This document shows positions 58,265 through 64,000 of a stretch of DNA of 64,000 bases, piece after piece. A program made the position numbers and the translations under genes. Numbering within the stretch: the first letter of the stretch is position 1; every line of letters begins with the position of its first letter. Below the pieces are notes generated by a model, which was not told the origin of the DNA, did not search any database, and saw only the letters and a list, made by a program, of their open reading frames with translations. The stretch lies in the NCBI RefSeq assembly GCF_023973145.1, contig NZ_CP099546.1, positions 1,736,001 to 1,800,000 of the forward strand. Direction: 5' to 3'. This DNA is from Natronosalvus vescus (lineage in GTDB: Archaea > Halobacteriota > Halobacteria > Halobacteriales > Natrialbaceae).

Positions 58265-59217
58265 GCGACGTTCTGGCCGTCGCCGAACACCGCCAGGGCG
58301 AACTCCGCGACGTCAGTCGCGAGGTCGTCACCGCCGGCAGCGAACTCGCCGACGAAACGGGCGGGGATCTCCACGTGGCCGTCATTAGCGGCGACGTCGA
58401 GACCTTCGCGGACGCGCTGAGCCTCGAGGGCGTCGACACGATCCACACCGTCGCCCACGGCGAGGAGTTCAACCACGACGTCTACACCCAGGCAATCACT
58501 CAGCTTGCAGACGAACTCGCGCCAGGGTACGTCCTCGCCCCTAACAGCGTCAACGGCCTCGACTACGCGCCCGCGGTCGCGACCCGACTCGGCGTGCCGC
58601 TCGTCACCGATACGGTCGACCTCGCGACCGACGGCGAGACGCTCGTCGCCACGCGAGAGATGTACGGCGGGAAAGTCGAGACGACGACGGAAGTCGACGG
58701 CGACCAGGTCGTCGCGACCATCCGTGGAGCCGAGTGGGCGCCCACGGAAGCAGCGGGCGACGCGACGATCGAGGCGTTCGACGCCGAGATCGACGAGGAC
58801 GCGATCGGCTCGACGGTCACCGGCTTCGAGGAGGTCGCCGGCGGCGACGTCGACATCAGCGAGGCGGACGTGCTGGTGTCGGTCGGCCGCGGGATCGACG
58901 AGGAGGATAACCTCGATCTGGTTCGCGAGCTCGCGGAGGCGCTGGACGCGACGCTGTCGTCCTCGCGCCCGATCGTCGACGCCGGCTGGCTGCCCGCAAA
59001 CCGTCAGGTCGGCCAGTCGGGGAAGGTCGTCACGCCGGACGTCTACATCGCGATCGGCATTTCGGGGGCCGTCCAGCACGTCGCCGGGATGAAAGGCTCC
59101 GATACGATCGTCGCGATCAACACCGACCCGAACGCGCCGATCATGGACATCGCCGACTACGCGATCCACGACGACCTGTTCGACGTCGTGCCCGCGCTGA
59201 TCGAGCAGTTCTCCTGA
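58261..59217 (+). CDS. etfA: Electron transfer flavoprotein alpha subunit
   Basis: EtfA (318 aa) binds the FAD of the Etf dimer. It begins [20 protein letters not shown]; the C-terminal FAD-binding part shows [20 protein letters not shown], then [21 protein letters not shown] near 243 and [20 protein letters not shown] near 267. The arginine and serine that contact FAD are in place. It is coupled to etfB by ATGA. Confidence 0.95.
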   Translation: MSDVLAVAEHRQGELRDVSREVVTAGSELADETGGDLHVAVISGDVETFADALSLEGVDTIHTVAHGEEFNHDVYTQAITQLADELAPGYVLAPNSVNGLDYAPAVATRLGVPLVTDTVDLATDGETLVATREMYGGKVETTTEVDGDQVVATIRGAEWAPTEAAGDATIEAFDAEIDEDAIGSTVTGFEEVAGGDVDISEADVLVSVGRGIDEEDNLDLVRELAEALDATLSSSRPIVDAGWLPANRQVGQSGKVVTPDVYIAIGISGAVQHVAGMKGSDTIVAINTDPNAPIMDIADYAIHDDLFDVVPALIEQFS

Positions 59218-59461
59218 GCCGTTTCGAGCAACCGGCTTCGTCTTTATCATCGGTGTGCCTCGAGGGGCGTCCCCACTGGCTCCTCGAGCACACATCGAGG
59301 TCGTCGCTGCATAACAGTCTATCGCCAGGTACAAACGTGGCGCTGGCGTGGCAAAATTTGAAGAATTATTACAACACCCATTCATTTATTTATGGTATGT
59401 ATATTGTAGTTTTTCTACTAATTGCCGGTACAATTATGTAGGTTATCTCATATACAGGTGT

Positions 59462-60745
59462 ATGACCAGTTCTCCGAGACGACGCGAGTTGCTGTCAGGT
59501 CTCTGTGTTGGTGGGCTTGGTGCGTTAGCAGGGTGTCTCGACGACGTTTCCGAATTCGTCTCCCGAACGTCGACTGATGACGTCGGTGGCACCGATCGGA
59601 CGATCAAACTCGGCATCATGCAACCATTGAGCGGTGACCTCGGTGCTGTCGGTGAACCGATACGAGATGCGGCGATCCTCCCGGTCGAACAGGTTCGTGA
59701 TGACGTTTCGATGGATCTCGACGTTACAGTTGCCGACACCGCCGCTGATCCAGCAGTTGGGATACAGGAGGCCGTCAAGCTCGTCGACGCGGGCTATCCG
59801 ATGATCAACGGCCCGGCGGCGTCGGGTGTCACCCTGCAGGTTACTCAGCAGGTGTTGATTCCCTACCGGGCCGTGACCTGTTCACCAGCGAGCACGAGTC
59901 CGACGATTACCGCGCTGAACGACGGCGGTCTCGTGTTTCGAACCGCGCTCTCAGACTCCTTGCAGGCGGTCGTTCTCGCCGAACGTGCCGCTACGGATCT
60001 GGGACACACCAGCGCGGCGACCCTCTACGTGAACAACGACTACGGCTGGCAGTTGAGCCAGGCGTTCACCCAGGCGTTCGAGACTGACCACGACGGGACG
60101 GTGACCGCGCAGGTGCCGTTTCAACCGCTCGAGGGAGAGGACGACGACCGGACGTTCGAGGCGGAGTTCGAGCGGGCACGAACGGACGACCCCGACTTGC
60201 TGATCATCATCGGCTATCCCCAGACCGGTGCGCAACTCTTCACCGACTTCTTCGAAACTGGGGGTGAGGAGGACGTGCTCGTCACCGACGGCCTGCGCGA
60301 CGGGACGCTTCAGGATCACGTCGAGTACAGCCTCGAGGGGATTCGTGGGACAGCCCCGTTGACCGCTGGCCCCGGTGCGGAAGCGTTCAACGAGTTGTTC
60401 GTCGACGAGTACGAGACCGAGCCCGGAATTTTCACGGCCCACGCCTACGACGCGTCGGCGGTGTTGTTGCTCGCAAACGCGTTCGCCGGCCAGAACGACG
60501 GAACGGCGATCAGGAGCGCGATGAACGCCGTGACCACCGAACCGGGAACGGTCGTCACGCCCGAGAACCTCGGCGAAGGCCTCGAGTTAGCTGCGGCTGG
60601 TGATCCTGTCGAGTATCAGGGCGCCTCGAGTTCGGTCGTGTTCGACGAGAACGGCGACACCGTCGACGCGACGTTCGAGTACTGGGCGTTCGACGAATCG
60701 GTGGATGGCGGTATCGATACCCTCGAGGAGGTGTCCGTCCAATGA
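59462..60745 (+). CDS. Substrate-binding lipoprotein, LivJ-like (BasB-type)
   Basis: This 427-residue lipoprotein begins MTSSPRRRELLSGLCVGGLG with lipobox GALAGC near 24. The mature part is the two-lobe amino acid binding fold (Peripla_BP_6): IKLGIMQPLSGDLGAVGEPI, AAVGIQEAVKLVDAGYPMI-like lobe 1, YRAVTCSPASTSPTIT, and lobe 2 LYVNNDYGWQLSQAF and FTAHAYDASAVLLLANAF. No transporter genes adjoin; instead its stop overlaps a transducer start by four bases. In Halobacterium, BasB and CosB work this way with BasT and CosT. Confidence 0.9.
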   Translation: MTSSPRRRELLSGLCVGGLGALAGCLDDVSEFVSRTSTDDVGGTDRTIKLGIMQPLSGDLGAVGEPIRDAAILPVEQVRDDVSMDLDVTVADTAADPAVGIQEAVKLVDAGYPMINGPAASGVTLQVTQQVLIPYRAVTCSPASTSPTITALNDGGLVFRTALSDSLQAVVLAERAATDLGHTSAATLYVNNDYGWQLSQAFTQAFETDHDGTVTAQVPFQPLEGEDDDRTFEAEFERARTDDPDLLIIIGYPQTGAQLFTDFFETGGEEDVLVTDGLRDGTLQDHVEYSLEGIRGTAPLTAGPGAEAFNELFVDEYETEPGIFTAHAYDASAVLLLANAFAGQNDGTAIRSAMNAVTTEPGTVVTPENLGEGLELAAAGDPVEYQGASSSVVFDENGDTVDATFEYWAFDESVDGGIDTLEEVSVQ

Positions 60746-63252
60746 GCCGACTCGCTCGCCTCGTTCCGGGACCGATCCGACGACGGTACCTGCTCAAGTT
60801 CGTCATCTCGATTCTCGCCGTCACGCTCGTCATCGGTGCGGTCGGCGCGGTCAGTTACGCCGAGATCGATGAAACGGTTCGCGAGGATTCGACGGAGCAA
60901 CTCGCCTCGACGGCCGAACTCCAGGCGGAGGGGATCGGCGACTGGGTCGAGACGATGCGCGTCCAGACTCGTACGACGTCGACCGACGCGACGCTTCGAT
61001 CCGACGACGTCCAGGAAGTCCAGGGGGCGGTCGTCGAATCGCAGGCGCGACTCTCCGTCGACGTTCGGGCGATACATGTCGTCGACACCTCGAGCGGCGA
61101 AATCGAGACGAGCACGGACGCCCAGCGTCGAGGCGTCGCACTCGCTGACATTGGCGAACCGTGGACGGACGTCGACTTCGCGGCCGAACTCCGCGCCGAC
61201 GAGGCGATCTGGAACTCCCCGGAGGCCTACGAATCGGCCACGCTGGGCGATCAGGTGATGGCCTTTGCCAGCCCGGTCAACGGACACGACGACCGGGTCG
61301 TCGTCCTCATCGGGACGCTCGAGTACCGGGTCAACCAGCTCGATCAGCCGGGGGCCGCCTCCTCAACCATCATCGTCGACGCCGACGACACCAGCGTGCT
61401 GGAGCCATCGGAGACGGCGTTCGACGCCTCGGACGTCGATAGCTCGGCGGTAGAAGCCGCCCTCGGCGGTCGGATGAGCGTCGCCGAAGAGGACGGCTTC
61501 GTCCGGGCGTACGTCCCGGTTGCGGACACGCAGTGGGTGGCCGTCACGAGCGTCGCAACCGCCGATGCCTACGGTGTCGCGACGGATGTCGGCCGAAACG
61601 TCCTCGCCATGCTCGGTGTGAGTCTTCTCGCGCTCGGGCTGGTCGGCGTCGTCCTCGGGCGACAGACCGTGACGCCACTGACGCGGTTGCGTGATCGAAC
61701 CGAGGAGATGGAACGGGGCAACCTCGACGTCGATCTCGAGACGAATCGAACCGACGAGATCGGCCAGCTGTTCGTTGGGTTCGACAGCATGCGAAACTCG
61801 CTTCGAACCCAGATTCAGGAGGCCGAGTCGGCTCGTCACGAGGCCGAAACGGCCCGTGCCGAGTCCGAAGCGATGACCCGCCACCTCGAGTCGAAAGCCG
61901 ACGAGTACCGCCAGGTGATGGAAGCGTGTGCTGCCGGCGACCTGACCCAGCGACTCGATTCCGAGAGTGAGAGCGAGGCGATGACCGACATCGCCCACTC
62001 GTTCAACGCGATGGTCGAGGAACTCGAGGAAACGACGAGCCACGTCAAGGCGTTCGCCCACGAGGTGGCGACGGCCAGCGAGGAGGTCACCGCGAGCGCG
62101 GAGGAGGTTCGCTCGGCGTCCGAGCAGGTGACCGCCTCAGTCCAGGAGATTTCCGACGGCGCTGATCGCCAGCACGAGGAACTCGCGGCGGTCTCGAGCG
62201 AGATGGAGGGACTGTCGACGACGACCGAGGAGATCGCCGCATCCTCGAACGAGGTGGCAGACATCGCCGAGCGCACGGCCCAGACCGGTCGAAAGGGCCG
62301 GGCGGCCGCTCAGGAGGCTATCGACGGGATGGCCGAGATCGAAGCCGAGTCCGAAGACGCCGTCGAAGCGATCGCCGCCCTCGAGGCGGAGATGGAACAG
62401 ATCGACGAACTCGTCGAGTTCATCTCCGACATCGCCCGGGAGACGAACATGCTCGCGCTCAACGCGAACATCGAGGCCTCCCGCGGCGGCAGCGGCGAGG
62501 ATCGCGAGAGCGGCTTCGCGGTCGTTGCCGCCCAGGTCAAGGAACTCGCTGCTGACGCGAAGACGACCGCCGACGACATCGAGGATCGACTGGAAGGGAT
62601 CACCGACCAGACGCACACGACGGCCGCCGAAATCGAGGGGACGGCCGATCGAATCGCCGCTCACAGCGAGTCGATCGAGAACGCGGTGGCGGCGCTCGAC
62701 GAAATTTCGCGGTACGCCCAGCAAACCAACGACGGCGTGCAGGAAATTTCGGCGGCGACCGAACAGCAGGCGGCGTCGACACAGGAGGCGGTCTCCATGG
62801 TTTCGAGTGCGACGGGGATTGCGGATTCGACCTCGCGGGAATCCCAGCACGTGGCAGCCGCGGCCGAAGAACAGACCTCCGCGCTCTCGGAGGTCACCAC
62901 GAGCGCGAGTTCGCTGACCGATCAGGCCGCCCAGCTCAGTGTGGCTCTCGAGCGGTTCGAGACGGACACCGACCGTGCGGATACGGAAGCGGATTCGGAT
63001 GCTGAATCGCCGCCAGCGGTCGAGTCACCGGACGTCGCCCGATTGACGGCCGCTTCCGAGTCGTTGAGCGAAACCGGTGACCACCGAGACGAGCCACCGA
63101 TCCTCGACGACGCAGACGAGGACGCGAACGGTTCGGATGACGAAAGTGGGACGACTTACGAAGCTGAGGATACGGTTAAATCGGTCGACAGCACAACGAC
63201 TGACGAAGACGGCGCTGACATGTTCACCTTCGGCGACACCGAGGACGAATAG
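60742..63252 (+). CDS. Methyl-accepting chemotaxis transducer (BasT-like)
   Basis: An 836-residue transducer. The first helix (YLLKFVISILAVTLVIGAVG, near 16-35) and a second (NVLAMLGVSLLALGLVGVVL, near 287-306) bracket a 250-residue extracellular sensor, probably dCache-like. A HAMP domain follows (PLTRLRDRTEEMERGNLDVD), then another HAMP-like part (EACAAGDLTQRLDSESESE) and a long coiled-coil signalling domain. Its tip ARETNMLALNANIEASRGG matches the CheA/CheW-binding hairpin. The C-terminal 90 residues are acidic. It is translated with the binding protein, so the two form a chemosensory unit. Confidence 0.94.
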   Translation: MSRLARLVPGPIRRRYLLKFVISILAVTLVIGAVGAVSYAEIDETVREDSTEQLASTAELQAEGIGDWVETMRVQTRTTSTDATLRSDDVQEVQGAVVESQARLSVDVRAIHVVDTSSGEIETSTDAQRRGVALADIGEPWTDVDFAAELRADEAIWNSPEAYESATLGDQVMAFASPVNGHDDRVVVLIGTLEYRVNQLDQPGAASSTIIVDADDTSVLEPSETAFDASDVDSSAVEAALGGRMSVAEEDGFVRAYVPVADTQWVAVTSVATADAYGVATDVGRNVLAMLGVSLLALGLVGVVLGRQTVTPLTRLRDRTEEMERGNLDVDLETNRTDEIGQLFVGFDSMRNSLRTQIQEAESARHEAETARAESEAMTRHLESKADEYRQVMEACAAGDLTQRLDSESESEAMTDIAHSFNAMVEELEETTSHVKAFAHEVATASEEVTASAEEVRSASEQVTASVQEISDGADRQHEELAAVSSEMEGLSTTTEEIAASSNEVADIAERTAQTGRKGRAAAQEAIDGMAEIEAESEDAVEAIAALEAEMEQIDELVEFISDIARETNMLALNANIEASRGGSGEDRESGFAVVAAQVKELAADAKTTADDIEDRLEGITDQTHTTAAEIEGTADRIAAHSESIENAVAALDEISRYAQQTNDGVQEISAATEQQAASTQEAVSMVSSATGIADSTSRESQHVAAAAEEQTSALSEVTTSASSLTDQAAQLSVALERFETDTDRADTEADSDAESPPAVESPDVARLTAASESLSETGDHRDEPPILDDADEDANGSDDESGTTYEAEDTVKSVDSTTTDEDGADMFTFGDTEDE

Positions 63253-63452
63253 TTGGGATAGACTCCAGCCGATCGCTGAACGGTCTGTTCGCCCCTGGAT
63301 CCTGGCTCGAACCGTTTTCACGTGGACAGTGGACGCACGAACACGTACCTGCTCGAGACGTCTCTCTACCGTTCGAGATCGGAAAATAATCCCCACGTCG
63401 AAGAGCCAATCCACCGGTTACCGCGTGGTGGGGTCAGCGAGCGGTTTCCGCC

Positions 63453-64000
63453 CTACGTCCCGTGATCCCACGAGCCCATGTACTCGCGCTGGACGTCGGT
63501 CAGGTCGTCGAACTCCACGCCGTCGGCCGCGAGTTTGATCTCGGCGATTTTCCTGTCTAACTCGTCGGGCACGTCGTGGACGCCCGCGTCGTAGTCCTCA
63601 CCGTTATCGACCAGCTCGCGCACACACGCCGCCTGGACGCCGAAGGACTGATCCATGACCTCGACCGGGTGGCCCAGCGAGACCGGGGCCGCTAGGTTCA
63701 CGAGTCGCCCCTCCGCGATGACGTTCAGCCGACGTCCGTCCGCGAGTTCGTACGCGTCCACGCCGTCACGGGCCTCGTAGCGGTCGGCAGCGAGGTCGTT
63801 GAGCGCCTCGAGGTCGATCTCGATGTCGAAGTGGCCCGCGTTGGCCAGCAAGACGCCGTCCTGCATGACTTCGAAGTGCTCCTCGACGATGACGTCGCGG
63901 TTGCCCGTGGTCGTGATGAATACGTCGCCGACCTCTGCTGCGTCGGCCATCGGCATCACGTCGTAGCCCTCCATGTGGGCCTCGAGGGCGCGGCGAGGCT
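63453..64000 (-). CDS. ahcY: Adenosylhomocysteinase, C-terminal part
   Basis: Only the C-terminal 181 residues are in the window, since the gene enters from the right edge. It hydrolyses S-adenosylhomocysteine to adenosine and homocysteine. Visible are RRALEAHMEGYDVMPMADAA from the NAD fold, VFITTTGNRDVIVEEHFEVM, ALLANAGHFDIEID-like LLANAGHFDIEID, RLVNLAAPVSLGHPVEVMDQ and the end (LAADGVEFDDLTDVQREYM). It lacks the usual GRDFRPDHYRY-type C-terminal tail; archaeal forms end like this. Confidence 0.95.
   Translation of the reverse strand, partial: PRRALEAHMEGYDVMPMADAAEVGDVFITTTGNRDVIVEEHFEVMQDGVLLANAGHFDIEIDLEALNDLAADRYEARDGVDAYELADGRRLNVIAEGRLVNLAAPVSLGHPVEVMDQSFGVQAACVRELVDNGEDYDAGVHDVPDELDRKIAEIKLAADGVEFDDLTDVQREYMGSWDHGT

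Overview
The window is chromosomal DNA from a halophilic archaeon (class Halobacteria). The signs are strongly acidic proteins, high GC, Tat-type lipoproteins with a lipobox, halocyanin, a dodecin, archaeal PurO and PyrBI, Hjc, and a 16S-tRNA-Ala-23S-5S rRNA operon whose processing stems and repeated promoters follow the haloarchaeal plan. CTCGAG is very frequent, which loosely suggests Natrialbaceae; this is inference only. Most genes are compact, many are leaderless, and several operons are joined by 4-base ATGA overlaps.

Layout. 1-11.9 kb: an eIF2B-like 3' end, pyrBI, small membrane proteins, a UspA protein, an exosome-associated RNA-binding protein, a DJ-1 family protein, Hsp20, a DHH phosphoesterase, a MaoC-like protein, hisD, an IscA-type protein, dodecin and a DUF5786 protein. 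12-18 kb: an rRNA operon transcribed leftward, with two tandem 5S genes, each preceded by a tRNA-like element, and five repeated promoter units upstream of 16S. 18.4-30 kb: halocyanin, lpdA, ilvA, a winged-helix regulator with operator-like repeats, an ABC exporter, hjc, a cytochrome P450 and a long acyl-CoA dehydrogenase. 30-40 kb: an extended SDR, a SWIM protein, a rhodanese-like lipoprotein, tRNA-Gln(CTG), purO, a flavoprotein, a Ski2-like helicase, a cupin protein, a cold-shock protein and a beta-carbonic anhydrase.

40.3-41.4 kb is a 1.07 kb gene-free, AT-rich stretch. It holds four sequences closely matching archaeal origin recognition boxes, two of them facing each other across an AT-rich core, plus a cluster of five CTAG sites within TACTAGA repeats. 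I read it as a replication origin with no orc1/cdc6 gene beside it, and it is the most interesting object here. The rRNA operon to its left reads leftward and hemL and an XPD-like helicase to its right read rightward, so all are co-oriented with forks leaving this point.

41.4-64 kb: hemL, a frameshifted tnpB element with a recognisable right end, an XPD/Rad3-like helicase, a substrate-binding lipoprotein with a long acidic insert, a DUF5518 protein, a MoxR ATPase convergent with a four-gene DUF58/DUF4129 membrane operon, a TRAM protein, etfBA, a binding-protein/transducer pair of the BasB-BasT type, and the C-terminal part of adenosylhomocysteinase running off the right edge.

How the genes fit together: pyrBI, purO, hisD, ilvA and hemL are scattered housekeeping biosynthesis genes. 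EtfBA could accept electrons from the acyl-CoA dehydrogenase. The lipoprotein and transducer near 60 kb probably form one chemosensory unit. The MoxR ATPase and the DUF58/DUF4129 cluster probably form one envelope-associated complex.
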